NCBI RefSeq assembly: GCF_963583255.1
Contig: NC_084814.1
Span: 25,829,598-25,893,597 of the forward strand
Source: Pyrus communis
Lineage: Eukaryota; Streptophyta; Magnoliopsida; Rosales; Rosaceae
Reading direction: 5' to 3'
DNA: 64,000 nt
Positions 1-11,758 of this stretch are shown here, piece by piece. The position numbers and the translations under genes are program-made. The notes below the pieces were generated by a model. The model did no database searches. It was not told where the DNA came from and saw nothing but the letters and a program-made list of their open reading frames with translations. Every line of letters begins with the position of its first letter. Within the stretch, counting starts at the first letter, position 1.

Positions 1-378
1 TTTGGTGTTTTATAAAAATGGATAGATGATGATCTTTTAGAGGGCCAATAACGAGGGACGGAGGGAAGAAAGGACGAGGATGGGTCCGGGGCCATCCTCA
101 CTTCTGTTATAAAACCCTTCATTAACCACCCACCGTTCAATTTGTATAGGAAAAGAAAACCTTTTTTTATCTTTTTACCTAGGAGCAGCCAAGCAGCAAC
201 ACAGACCCAAAACTCCAAAGCTATTCAGCCTATTCTCCTTCCCATTTCTTGAATCATATATTTTTTTAAATTCCTAATTTCAAATTAATTCAACTAACAA
301 GTATAAGGTTTGTAAAATCTCTTTCTGCTCAATATTGTGAAGAGCAACTTACGCAATCAAATTTTTATATTTAAAATA

Positions 379-499
379 GGGAAATGTTATTGGCACTCCA
401 AAAATCTCATTTTACACTCCTCACAAGTGTATTTTTCTTTCCAAATATAGAAAGTTTGGAGTGTAGAATAAGAATTTTGGAGTGCCAATAACAATTCCC
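379..499. mobile_element. Small hAT-type MITE
   Basis: A 121-bp inverted-repeat element. The left end reads GGGAAATGTTATTGGCACTC and the right end is its near-perfect reverse complement. It is flanked by an exact 8-bp direct repeat TTAAAATA (371-378 and 500-507), the target-site size of hAT transposons. There is no coding capacity. A degraded relative lies near 40074-40150. The superfamily is inferred from target-site length only. Confidence 0.8.
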
Positions 500-507
500 T
501 TAAAATA

Positions 508-1798
508 TTGTATAAGTATTTTATTATACATTATGAATATTATATAATACTATATAAACTTTTTATAATATATTTTATATCATAAGTTGAACTAATATGA
601 TGGTAATATCACTTGAATATATGAGTGATTTGTAGATGAATGATTGTTTGGTTCCTTGTATTGAGAAAAATATATTATGATGTTTTGCTTAATAGTTTTG
701 TAAATATTATCTGCTTATATTTATTAATTTTTAATATTTATGTGAGACCCTCCTCACATAAAATCCTGATTCCAACACTAACAATAACACTTCTGTTTGA
801 AAAACACAAGCAGTTGTGGCCAATTCTTGACTTGATTAGGTTTATAAATGGAGCTTCCACTATTGTATTAGAATTGTTGTTGAAGAAAACTTTAGTACAT
901 AGTATTAGTTGGAAAGTATATAAGTGGCTAGTGCTCAATGTAAAAAATGCACTAGAGATACCATTTCTTTCGGCTGAAGTGTTGATTGACGCAATAAGCT
1001 CACAAGTCCAACATGATTCCGACATTTTTCATGTTGAAATTTGACTAATGGACATCCTCCCTAATCTTTCATTTACAGAAATATTACCACTAGGAAATTA
1101 TGAATCTTTAGGTATACTCAAGGGTACAGCATCAGTTTTTTTTACTTTCAAGTTTGAAGTAACTTTTAAAATCAATCACAATGTTTTAATTTTTCTTTTC
1201 ACATTGCGTTATAAAGTTTTGAAATCAATTTTTCATATTCCAAAACAACTCATCACACATTTTGGTTATAATAGTATAAGTGTGGCTTCTACACTGTCTA
1301 AAAACGTGTCCTACGTTCAATTTAACGAAAGGTCAAATAGTTAGATAACTAACAGACATAAATTCATATAAATTTAGTATCTCGTGATGTGACTTCATAT
1401 TCCTTTTCAGAATTCACCTAAAACATAAGTGTACGGTTAGCTGTAAATTCAATGAAATTAGCTGAGGCCACTAAGTTTACAGCAGCAGTAAATGTTCAAG
1501 TTAGGTGCATGTTTGAAATGTCGAGCTCTTTGCCACGTTGTATTTCCACAAAGAATGTAATTATTTGTAAAACCCTGCTACCTCTGATTTTGATGTTCCA
1601 GTCAAAACATCATGATTCATGATGGTAAATACAAAGTGGTACCTCTAACGCTAAATCGGGACGGCTCACATGAAGTGGACATGCCAAGTCAGCAGTTTCT
1701 AAAATTAATCAAGCAATGCTATGTGAGAAACTTAAAACACATGACATCATGTTATTGATTCCAAGTGCTAATTTCGCTAACCGACAGATGAATTGTGA
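508..1798. other. AT-rich intergenic DNA, no recognised gene
   Basis: This is the 3' flank of the DPB2 gene. Two overlapping open frames of about 100-130 codons occur on opposite strands (640-1044 and 738-1025), but neither resembles a family I know and both lack splice or codon-use support. The DPB2 3' UTR should lie just below 1799; no clear polyadenylation signal was identified. Confidence 0.5.
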
Positions 1799-4700
1799 CT
1801 ACAAGGACGACAGTTCGACTTCCTGGGTGCAGGGACGGAATACCACAAAGGTACTATCACTTGAGAAGGAACCAGGATTAAAACAAGTGATTCCTGTGTA
1901 TTTGAAAGCCTTCTGGTCACTTCTGTCACCTAAAACTATCTGCACAGCAAGATCAAAGAATAAAAGAAATCTTAGACCTCCCAAAATTTAGAGCACCTAA
2001 ACTAAATCAAAACTGAAAAAAAAAAAAATTGAAAGCCAGATCGAATCTTAGAATTACCGTGTCGGGAGTCGGATAGAGGTAAAGCGAGTGATCGTAATTC
2101 CAAATGATGGGTTGTACAGTAAGAGGGAGTGGGCAGAGATGACATTGATGGGTTATGGTGGCAACAAGCTGTGACAAAATGAAAAATCGAGAACCCGTTA
2201 AGTTTCCTTGGTGATCATGCACGTTAGTCAACAAGATATTGACAATGTTAGATAGATAGAGAGGGAGAGATGTTACATGCTCAAAGTGATCATCAGTTTC
2301 TACTGTACAAGGGGGAACCAGACAGGAACGACGCATTCTGTAGAGCAGATCTTGACGGAAAAATACAACCTCCTTGGTACCCAACTTTAATCTGCATTCA
2401 AGAATGGTAAGTCATTGATCAGCAGGACCACTGAAAATACAAGCACAGAAGAAACTTTGTATCTCAAGAACCACAAGGTACCCTGGTGAGAGATAAATTC
2501 TTTTGTCTTGGAATTTATTGTAGCCAACTGAATCAGTGCTCAGAAAACACATACCTGCAAGGATTACTGGAAAATATGGCATTTGGAATGTGAGTTTGAA
2601 GCTCTTCCGTTAAATATTTTGGTAAGGCATTCCTGGGCAGAGCTGTTGAAGGGCCTGAAATTATCAAAAAGCACAGATTAATCAAGTATGTACCCAGACT
2701 CTACGCACAGTTTTTAAGAAAGACTTTTTATCTTTGGAGCAGCATATTAAAACAAGCGTCGTATACCTGCATCATCAGGACCTGGGATAAATAGAAAACA
2801 ACTACCCTCTACTAGCCGTGGATGGGCTGCAATCATCTTCCCTAGCTTGCCAAACTGCAACCTGCAGGTCTAGGGAGCTCAGTATTGCGTATACTGACGT
2901 GAGACAGAAAAGACTATCCAGAGTAACAAAATAAATCTTATCAAAATATTCCTGACCTGAGACTGGAGAAAGAATGAAAAGCAAGATTACATGGGCGAGA
3001 GCAAAAATTCCCCATGAGAACAAATAAGCATGGTACAAATTCTTCATCCTCAAAGGCACTGAATACTGTCTCTAGCTTTCCCATAGCCTTGTCAAATAAG
3101 AAAAGAATTATCAACGTAATGTTGAGAAACTCTGCGAAAATATACAAGTCATTAGCATATTTCATAAGAAAAAGAATGTTAGTCACCTCTTCATCGTCGA
3201 GCCAAACGTCAGATAGTATGACAACATTGTCATTAGCTACTGTCCTATCCAACTTTGCAAGTCTAAGCTGTTTAAAGTGTAAAGGAAACTATATATCCAC
3301 AATATCCTTTGGCTAGTCTATAAAGTTCAACAATCATATACCAGCTATGTTTACAAAATTTTGAACAAGTCCAAATGACTACAGCAATTTTAGGATACAG
3401 TCTCCTCTTCTGTTAGAGAACTACTACCAAAAAAGTCATTCCCCGCAATAAATTGGAGGGACTCGTCTCTGGGCTCAAGCGGAGGAAATCCACAAGTAAT
3501 CACCTTCACAAACAAAATAAGTGATTAGCTAAATCGATTACCACATTATGATATGAAAATTCAGCCTCTCGCTAGGTGAGAATAAGTAGTTCGGAGGAGG
3601 AGCTAATAAATGTTCTACCTTGGGAATTACAAGATATTAAGTACTGGTATTTTGAAAACTAAATTCTAGTAAAAGTATGTGCGGTTTTTATTAAGAGTGT
3701 AGAGAAGCAAAGGATGTTAGCTAACCTGAAAGACACCCTCTAAAAGCATCTCACCTTCTGCGACAACTATTGTGTTCTCCACGAAAAACCCTGCAGTTAT
3801 CTGGTATGCATTGTCAAAGAAAATGATCATTTAACACTTTTCATTTGACTGAACCTCAACTTTGGAGTTTACGATTCAGGCATAGCCATAACTCATGGCA
3901 CAACTGAGTCTCTATCAAAAAGACACGGAATCAATGAGGGTCATAAAATCAACACTGAGGTTATCAATGATTAGAGTGCGTAAAGGATATTGCATTCGAT
4001 AAGTCGATTTCCACAGACGAAGAAAGGTCTTCCAAGTAAAAATGGCCATCCTCCAACTGAGATATCAGACCCATCACCCATCTCCTTCCGGTTTGCCCAA
4101 TCAGAGACTGAATTGGAGATATCTGACCAGCATATCATATATATAAAGTTATTCAATTCAACCTTGGCGCTTAAAGGACCCCAATCAGAGTTGCTCAAAG
4201 AAAGAAAATGTGAGTACCAACCTCGCGGCGACCTGAATCCGACGATTTAGAACCAAATGCTGGTCTGGAAAACTCCTTTTGGCGAGAGATAATCTGGGAG
4301 AGCAAGAGAAACCTATCCTTGTACAGAGCCGATTTAGCCGATGCTTCGCCATGAATAGATAATCTCCCAGTATGCCTAAAATCAACCCGAAAAACGAAAA
4401 GAAAAACACATTAGCCTGTTGAAGACATTCACGTTACAAAGAATTAATGAATTGGTTGGCCAAAAAGAAACATACTTGTAGAAACTTTTCTTGATGGGAT
4501 CGTATCGGAACTTTGGGACCTTGAAGGCATCAATTATGTGCCAATCAGGTTCAGAGGTACTACCACCACCGTCATCATCGCCGTCGTAGACGGCCGCATC
4601 AGCACGCGACAGTTTGGTAACGAGGCGGTGCACCGTCTCCTTGTCCTTTCCTGCAATCCCCAAGAAAAAGACGCAATCATTTGTTTAGGAAGAAGAAGAA

Positions 4701-4928
4701 GAGGAAATTGAAAATGATGAAGAAAAGGTGAAAATTGGAAGAAAAAATGGGGGGATTACGGGGTTGGGTCTCGAGGAAGTCGAGGAGGAGATCGATGGCA
4801 TCGTCGTCGGGAGCAGAGTCGTCGAAATTGGACGCGAAGGAGAGGATCTCGTCGACGGCGTCCGGGTCAAGCGTGTACCCTCTGATCTTGCACTTCCTCT
4901 GCACCTTCTTCCTCCCCGAGCTGCTCAT
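1799..4928 (-). CDS. DPB2: DNA polymerase epsilon subunit B (DPB2), 13 exons
   Basis: This is the second (regulatory) subunit of the replicative polymerase epsilon, acting in the nucleus in leading-strand synthesis. Coding exons on the minus strand are 4928-4760, 4650-4476, 4375-4222, 4122-3991, 3803-3726, 3503-3399, 3267-3187, 3087-2957, 2861-2767, 2654-2555, 2391-2277, 2168-2058 and 1939-1799. They join in frame to 528 aa, close to the roughly 527 aa of the Arabidopsis protein. The N-terminus (MSSSGRKKVQRK, residues 1 to about 75) matches the Dpoe2NT region. The C-terminal half carries the inactive calcineurin-like DNA polymerase alpha/epsilon subunit B domain, with landmarks VVILSDVWLDDEE, MGNFCSRPCNL, FIPGPDDAG, FFRQDLLYRMRRSC and the ending EVELSSL. 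All introns are GT-AG except intron 4, which is AT-AC. A dinucleotide-rich (CT)n tract lies just upstream of the ATG. It appears intact and single-copy here. Confidence 0.95.
3804..3990 (-). other. U12-type AT-AC intron of DPB2 (intron 4)
   Basis: On the minus strand the intron begins ATATCCTTTACGC right after codon GCA, an exact match to the U12 5' splice-site consensus ATATCCTTT. It ends TTTCTTTGACAATGCATAC before CAGATAACT. The stretch TTCTTTGAC resembles the U12 branch-point consensus TTCCTTRAC and sits about 10 nt before the terminal AC. Splicing AT-AC keeps the frame (A-Q-I-T-A-G). No GT-AG pair at this position was found that gives the conserved protein. Confidence 0.85.
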
Positions 4929-5126
4929 TTCTCTCTCTCTCTCTCTCTGGATTGGTAAGAGCTAAACCTAAAGGTACGGGGTTTCAGCGGCGTTTTGGGC
5001 GGGAAAATGTCATTCTTCCCTCTTTTTCCACATGGGGCGGGAAAATGTATCATCAACTTATGCGAAGTTCCCATTATGACCCTGTTTGTTTACAATCGCA
5101 TTAAATTTAAATTTTAAAACATGATA

Positions 5127-5163
<37 letters not shown>

Positions 5164-5646
5164 AATAAATCGATATTTTTATACTAAGAAAATGGGGAAT
5201 TCGATTAAACCACACAATGGATAACTTAATTTGATAGTCATTCACAAGATTCGAACCTAAAACCTCTCATTTCAAATTAAGAAAAATACTGACCGACAAC
5301 ATAATACATATATTTAAATTTAAATTGTATCATCTACTTAATCTTTATTATTTGTTGCAAATTATATGTTTGGGAACGTTGGCAACTTTAATTTAATGAG
5401 ATTTTCCAATGGAATAGTGTTTGAAGTTCTATCGAATCCCTTGAAGTTTCCCTCTACTTAAAAATTCTATTCTCTCGTGTCTAGCAGTCGGATCACTTGT
5501 CCGTCCGGCAACACAGGACCGAGACGTCCTTGTATTATTGTATGACCGAGACCCACCTCTGGTTCCATTGTGAGGGGGGTGCCGGCTGCCCATTCGCAAG
5601 TTGTCCATCTCGGACCTATATATCAATCATCATTGGAACCAAGGCA
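4929..5646. other. DPB2 promoter side and intergenic DNA
   Basis: Holds the CT-rich 5' leader of DPB2 (4931-4950), a (TA)n microsatellite followed by a T-run (about 5126-5162), and AT-rich DNA. From about 5405 to 5646 there is GC-richer sequence of unknown origin directly before the solo LTR. No gene was recognised. Confidence 0.5.
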
Positions 5647-5651
5647 GAAAC

Positions 5652-7681
5652 TGTAACAACCCATCCCGGAATTTACGTAAGAAAATGGGTATTTTTGTAT
5701 TTTCACTAAGTTTGGGGGATACCTTCCTTTTTAAAATTGTTTTTGAACCTTAATTGGTGAGCCCAAGGGGCCCACCCCCTGTCTTGTGTCCCGGTTCCTT
5801 TTCCCTTTCTTTTGTTTTTTTCTGAAAAGTCTCTCTTCTCTCTTCTCTCTTTCTTCCTCTGATTTCTCCATCCCTCCCCTCTCGGTGCTCCTTCCTCCGA
5901 CAAGAACACACACACACACACACACACACATACACACCCATGCCCACACCTATAGCTCTTTTCTAACCCCGTGGTTGTGTTTTGGACGTCAAACCATGAA
6001 GAAACCACCTCGGAGACATTTCCCAGTTTTCCAGCGAGCACCGCCCCTTTCGAGGCAATTTCCGGCCAAACCACGGCGAGTTGGCCGGCGTACGAGGTAT
6101 CAATCTCTTCGTCTCGCTGAGTACTACAACTTTCCTTTTTGTTTCACCTAATTTCATTGAGTATTGAAGAAGTTACACTTAATTGAATCTTACCCAGTTT
6201 CCGAAATGCGAGGTATCAACCTCTTCGTCTCGCTATTTTCCGAAATCCGGCCTTCCCCCTCCTTGGAATCCGGCGAACTCCAAACCCAAGGCCTTTGGGC
6301 CTTTCCTGCCAAGCCCAAAACCCTGGTTGCAAGCCCAAACCCATTACCCTTTTAATTGGGGCATTGGGCCATGAGGTTTCAAACCCAAACCCACTTTCCT
6401 TCTAACCCAAACCCAACCCACCTAAAACCTAAACCCAATTACCCTAACCCAAAACCCTAAGGCCCTGACCCGTTGACCCGTAACCCTGACCCGTTGACTT
6501 GACCCGTTGACCGTTGACTGGGTTAACGATCAACGTTGACTTTGACCGTTGACTTTTTGGATTTTCGTGCGGGACCCCTCCTAGGCTAATTTCGACGTCC
6601 TGAACCCGTTTCCGATGTTCGTTTTCCCAAATTCAATCGTTTGAGTAGTGTTTGACTAAATGTACCGTTTATGTGTTTAGGGGCGTTTAATTGTGGCGTT
6701 TCCGTCTTCGCTAGTTGCGTGGCTCTTCGGCAGCTAAGTACTGTGAGTGGACCCCTTCTAAAAATGCATGTTTTCATAGTATAAATGCATACATGAAAAG
6801 CATGATTTGATGATTATGTTTTATGAAACGTTTTGAGATAACATGTTTACTGAGGCTAGTTTGAATTATTACTATTTTTCCTATAACCCATGTTCTTATA
6901 GAATATCTTATGGATGACGATATGATATTTAGAACATGTTTAGAACACTTCTTTATAGTATAGATGATGGATGACTTTATACTATGAAGTTGATTTTCAA
7001 TATATGTCTGTTCACTGGTTTTGTACTTACCTAGTGATCCTTTCCGCTACAGGACGTAGGGATAGATCCGGTCCGTCTCGGGCGACGGTTTGGTGTTGGC
7101 ATAGGGCCTGGAGTGTGTTTTCCTCTGACTGTCTGCTCAGAGACGGGGAGCCGGCAAGGGGCCTGAAGTGCATTTTCCTCTGACTGTGTGCTCAGAGACG
7201 GGGAGCCGGCATGGGGCCTGAAGTGTTATATCGGACATTCACTAGTGATTACTATTTTATGCGAATGATGATTTGAGATATTGCACGACATGCTAGGTTT
7301 CGGAAAACCTATGTTTATCATTATATTTGTGTTTTCATAAAACCTGGGGGTTAGTATGTTGATAACTATTTTATTATATATATCAACTTGGTCCACTCAT
7401 GTTTGTTTTGCGCCCCCTTCAGGACTTAGAATCGAGGCATACAATCCCGACATCCAGGCACTTCCGCATCGGCATCTTCGAGTTCTCTCAGTGTAGGACC
7501 CACTCCTTTGTTTCATTCAATTTTATATTATTTTCTTCTAGTGTTCTAGATTAGAGGTGTGCTCTGAACACGGTCCTTATTTTCAGCATTTGCACTTAAT
7601 AAATGGCTTTCGTCACCCTCGGGTGTCGGCCAGCACGTGCTTATCTTAGTATTCGGGGAATATCGGGGTCGGGGCGTGTCA
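5652..7681. mobile_element. Solo LTR (2030 bp) of a large LTR retrotransposon
   Basis: It begins TGTAACAACCC and ends GGGGCGTGTCA (TG...CA), flanked by the exact 5-bp repeat GAAAC at 5647-5651 and 7682-7686. There are no internal domain, primer-binding site or second LTR, so this is a recombined solo LTR. A second copy of the family is at 48183-50524. The interior has a CA microsatellite (about 5906-5936), runs of CCCAAACCC/CCCTAACCC-like and GTTGACCC-like short repeats (6370-6560), and a GGGCCTGAAGTG... duplication near 7108-7230. The great LTR length suggests Gypsy, but the superfamily cannot be proven without the internal part. Orientation is unknown. Confidence 0.88.
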
Positions 7682-7759
7682 GAAACACAATGTTGATTTC
7701 TGAATTTTCATCACGCATTTTCTCCACTTTCTCATCACCCTCAACTAGCAGCTCTACTA

Positions 7760-8350
7760 TGTTGTGCCTTGGCTGATTATCTTCACCAACATACAAACCC
7801 ACAGTTCAATAGTTTAAAATACAAGAAATAAAGACACCGAGAAATTTACGAGGTTCGGCAAAAACCTGCCTACGTCCTCGGAGAGATATTACTCTTCACT
7901 ATGAGAAAAACAGTACAAGTTACACATGAGTTAAATCGACATAACCCAATCACATATCCCTTGTACACCCACTCACAGAATTTTCCCAAGAGCCTCACTC
8001 TACCCCAAGAGTTCTTTCACAAGAGACCTTTCACTCTAGCTCTCTTGATTTCTCTCACCCGTACCCATGGTAGAGCCAAATGCTCTCACCATCTCTTTGG
8101 ATGCTTTTCCTCTTCCAAACCTTCTCCCTCGGCAAGCATTTAAATAAAAATCAACCCCTTTTCTTCTCCTCCTTTCTTCCACCCGAAAGCCAAATAATTA
8201 TGGCTTTGAAAAAGCCACAAAACAAGGAACAAATCAAGCCACAAAATAAGGAACAAATCAAGCCACAAAACAAGGAAACATAATCCTCATCATGATGTTC
8301 CCTCATCAATATTGTTTTGTTTCCTAGCCTAATTTGGCCACTATCCAACA
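7760..8350 (-). repeat. 3' LTR of the gag-only Copia element
   Basis: A 591-bp repeat almost identical to 9748-10338. It contains three tandem copies of a unit based on CAAGCCACAAAA-AGGAA (about 8213-8278). Confidence 0.88.
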
Positions 8351-8870
8351 ATCTCCACCTTGGCCAAATTCGAAAACATCACAGAGACTCGAATCAACAC
8401 TCACCATAAGCACCCAAAGTACAAACTAAGGACAACGGTAACTAAATCAAATTCCCCAAACTTTCTGGTACTCATAATGATCTCCACCTCGACTCAAACT
8501 GTACCAAAGTCCATTGGCCTTACATACCAGCATGCACACTCTGAATCAACCTCGTTGGTCCTGTTTCGATTTAGTCACTGCCAATGCATGTGCAGCTGCT
8601 GCAAGCAAAAAAAAAAACATTTAGCTCCAGACAGGATCTCGACACATCCTCGTCTCCTCCAGCAGGTTTTCCTCTTCTTCATTGTCTGCAACTTGGAAAC
8701 TTGTCAGTGCACCCATTTCCAGCAACACCCGTCGAGCCAGACAAACATTCCTCACACTTCTCATTCTTCAGGACCATCTCATCACCTGTGAATCCCATAG
8801 CTCCACTTGCTGCAAAACCCCTGCAACACTTGAGACTATACATCACCAGGAGATGTGTTGCTTTGAGTAC
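8351..8870 (-). other. Non-coding 3' internal part of the gag-only element
   Basis: The space where pol would be expected. It has no RT, integrase or RNase H motif in any frame. On the minus strand it ends in the purine-rich tract at about 8351-8364. Confidence 0.7.
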
Positions 8871-9686
8871 CTAGAGGGCATACTCGAAGTCTTCCGCCAC
8901 AAAATTGCTGCTACCTGGACCAAGATCATCCTTTCTTTTTCTCAAAGGACAATTTATCTTTTTATGCCTGAATTCTTTGCAGTCATAGCATTGTGGTCCC
9001 TTGCCTTTGGAGCTTGATTTGAACCTGCTGTCTCTCTCAAATCCTCCTCCCAATTTTCTTCCATGATTCCAACCTTGAACAGCTAAAGCAGTCTCGTGCC
9101 CACCATCAACAATGGTCTTCCTCTTTTGTGTATCATAAGACACCAAAGAAGCCTACACCTGCTCCAAACTTACTGTATCTTTTCCATGCAATAAGGTTGT
9201 CACAAGATTCTCATACGAATCTGGAAGTGAGGTAAGAAGTAAGAGGGCTTTATCTTCTTCCTCAACCTTAACATCAACTTTCCTCAATTGATCCAAGTAT
9301 CCATTGAACACATTCATGTGGTCCATGAGATTCCCGCCTTCATCCATCTTCAGCTTGTACAGCTTCCTATTCAGATGTAACTTCTTGGTCAAACTCTTAG
9401 CAATATAGAGTTTTTCCAACTTCTCCCACAGTGCAGGCGCAGAATCTTCATCCATAACATTGTTGATAATGTTATCAGCTATGCAGTGTCGAATCGTGCT
9501 AACACAACGCGACTCCAGCTCCTCCCACTGGTCATCTGTCATTTCTTTAGGCTTCCCATCTTTTCCCTTCAAAGCTCTAACCAAGCCTTGTTGAGTTAAG
9601 ACATCCTTTATTCTCATCTGCCAGAGAGTAAAACTGCCCTTCCCATTAAACTTCTCAACTGAAAACGACATGTTTGTAGTCATCAT
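8871..9686 (-). pseudogene. Copia gag with one in-frame stop
   Basis: Capsid-type Gag polyprotein. The first ATG is at 9686; the frame extends further upstream only by reading through the primer-binding site. A gag capsid domain (start NMSFSVEKFNG, later LTSLPDSYENLVTTLLHGKD) is followed by a TAG stop at 9153-9155, after which the same frame continues to 8871. The second part holds a CCHC zinc knuckle CYDCKEFRHKKINC, in which usual glycine positions are altered. The stop is one transition from CAG. The protein resembles the Gag of the intact element at 12068-17712, and both share the same polypurine tract. Confidence 0.85.
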
Positions 9687-9747
9687 GGTGAATAATAAAT
9701 CTGAACCTTCAATGAACCAAAGCTTCCAACAAAGCTCTGATACCAAT

Positions 9748-10338
9748 TGTTGTGCCTTGGCTGATTATCTTCACCAACATACAAACCCACAGTTCAATAG
9801 TTTAAAATACAAGAAATAAAGACACCGAGAAATTTACGAGGTTCGGCAAAAACCTGCCTACGTCCTCGGAGAGATATTGCTCTTCACTATGAGAAAAACA
9901 GTACAAGTTACACATGAGTTAAATCGACATAACCCAATCCCATATCCCTTGTACACCCACTCACAGAATTTTCCCAATAGCCTCACTCTACCCCAAGAGT
10001 TCTTTCACAAGAGACCTTTCACTCTAGCTCTCTTGATTTCTCTCACCCGTGCCCATGGTAGAGCCAAATGCTCTCACCATCTCTTTGGATGCTTTTCCTC
10101 TTCCAAACCTTCTCCCTCGGCAAGCATTTAAATAAAAATCAGCCCCTTTTCTTCTCCTCCTTTCTTCCACCCGAAAGCCAAATAATTATGGCTTTGAAAA
10201 AGCCACAAAACAAGGAACAAATCAAGCCACAAAATAAGGAACAAATCAAGCCACAAAACAAGGAAACATAATCCTCATCATGATGTTCCCTCATCAATAT
10301 TGTTTTGTTTCCTAGCCTAATTTGGCCACTATCCAACA
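9748..10338 (-). repeat. 5' LTR of the gag-only Copia element
   Basis: A 591-bp repeat with TGTTG/CAACA ends, next to the primer-binding site on its inner side and the TACTA duplication on its outer side. Confidence 0.88.
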
Positions 10339-11241
10339 TACTAATCCTCCTTCCGTAATCCTTCGCAAAAACAATCCAAAATACAACATTCGGGACTTGT
10401 TGGCAGAAAATTCTCCATGTTGGGTTTGAACTACATTCACTCCAGTTCCAGCCCAAGGCATAGCTGACCTGGTACAACATCAAGATTTTATCTCAAAACA
10501 TCAGGGAAATTGGTATAAACTTCATCAGCTCTCTCTCAAACTCATGCTCTTCCGTTTCTGGTTCAATGCAAAATGTCTTGCCATAGAAGGATTATAGAAC
10601 TTTCTCATACGACTCGAAAGCCTGTGAATGGATCGAAGATCACCAACCACTGAAAGCTCCATCAGAAACGAATCAAACTTGCTGTAAGGCAATTTCATTT
10701 CCTTGTTTACAACGTCTTCCAATAGGCAACATGCATCTTCCACTTTATTGCAATAAAAAAGCCCTTCAATCATCATTCAAGTACCAGTGTCCTGTGCGCA
10801 GCCCCTCTTATCCATCTCATGCCAAGTCTCAAATGCTCCATCAGGATCACTCATCTCAAAATACATTGAAATCAGCATGTTATAAGTCTGCACACTAGGC
10901 ATACAACCTCCATCTATCATCCTTCCGTAAAGCCTAAGTGCTTCATCTCTCTTGTTATTGTTACAAAGGACCTTGAGAAAACAGTTATATGTAACTATGT
11001 CAGGAGGGTAACCTTTGTTCCCCATCTCTTGCAAAAACTTACAAGCCTCCACCACCTTCCCGGCCAAACATCCCTTCAAGTAGCTCCTTGTATGTAGAAA
11101 CATCAAGATGACAACCACTGTTTATCATGCTGGACAAGAGCCACAATCATAATTGCATAAGTTTTTGTGGTGGGAGAAGAAAGCGTAGAACCTTTCGTTC
11201 GCATGAATTCAAAAACTTGAGCTGCCTCAGAAACCATCCCT

Positions 11242-11758
11242 TGTAAGACATATTCTGAAATCAAAACAACAAGATATTAGGATCACGAACAAATCAAATC
11301 AATATAAAATAGAGATGAACTAAATATATTGAACTTATCTGTAGAATACAAAAGACATGGCTCTTCCAGATGACAAAAGATGAGTTCACAAGGTTGCCTT
11401 CTCCTTCTAATACTCCAAAATATCCCTCTACTATATGAATAGGTTTTAGTATTCTGAGGAATTCAATGTATGGAAGCAGGAACTTAACCTAGTATTTATA
11501 TACCCTTGGGATTTGATCATAGACGGCCTATTATTGGCTAAATCAAACCCTATCACTTAAGTGTTCAAGTCCCACTATGATACTATATCTTTCTAACGAA
11601 ATCCATCAGATTTCTTTAGGTCAATTGTAAAGGATAAGACTCCATAATCTTTATTTCATTAGGACCGTCTGATTACTTAAATTGTTCACAGCTCAATAAA
11701 CAAGTGGCCTACAACATAAGTAATTCAATACATCATTCATTGTCATTCACAACCTTAT
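11242..11758. mobile_element. Unclassified 517-bp insertion in the PPR gene
   Basis: It interrupts the PPR reading frame between the codons for CKAG and MVSEAAQ. It is bounded by a 6-bp direct repeat ATCCCT (11236-11241 and 11759-11764). On the minus strand it begins ATAAGG and ends CTTACA and holds a TATA-like TATATAAATA. It is not an intron: there is no GT donor at the break and reading into it gives a stop within two codons. No terminal inverted repeat or coding part was seen. It could be a fragment or solo LTR of an unknown family. Confidence 0.6.

Larger units (their letters stand above)
7760..10338 (-). mobile_element. Copia-type element retaining only gag
   Basis: The 5' LTR is 9748-10338 and the 3' LTR 7760-8350; both are 591 bp and both run TGTTG...CAACA on the minus strand. 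The target-site duplication TACTA lies at 7755-7759 and 10339-10343. The primer-binding site (minus strand ATTGGTATCAGAGC, about 9734-9747) matches the initiator-Met tRNA type. The polypurine tract GCCAAGGTGGAGAT directly precedes the 3' LTR. The LTRs differ at about 5 of 591 positions by eye, so insertion is fairly recent. Internal DNA is only about 1.4 kb and has gag but no protease, integrase, RT or RNase H, so any movement would need enzymes from another element. Confidence 0.9.

Noticed and set aside
640..1344. Open frames of 98-134 codons on the plus strand and 95 codons on the minus strand
   Set aside because: No recognisable domain, AT-rich codon use, overlapping frames on both strands, and no splice or start context; treated as chance frames.
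6971..7183. A conserved 70-codon frame seen again at 49765-49977
   Set aside because: Both copies lie at the same place in the two solo LTRs; conservation reflects repeat copying rather than a gene.
7682..7759. A coding fragment continuing from 10339-10450 on the minus strand once the gag-only element is removed
   Set aside because: The joined frame stays open for roughly 50 codons but then meets a stop beyond the solo LTR and matches no family I know; it may just be the 3' flank of the PPR pseudogene.
11242..11758. An ordinary intron of the PPR gene
   Set aside because: The break has no GT donor, reading in gives an immediate stop, and the borders carry a direct repeat, so an insertion fits better.
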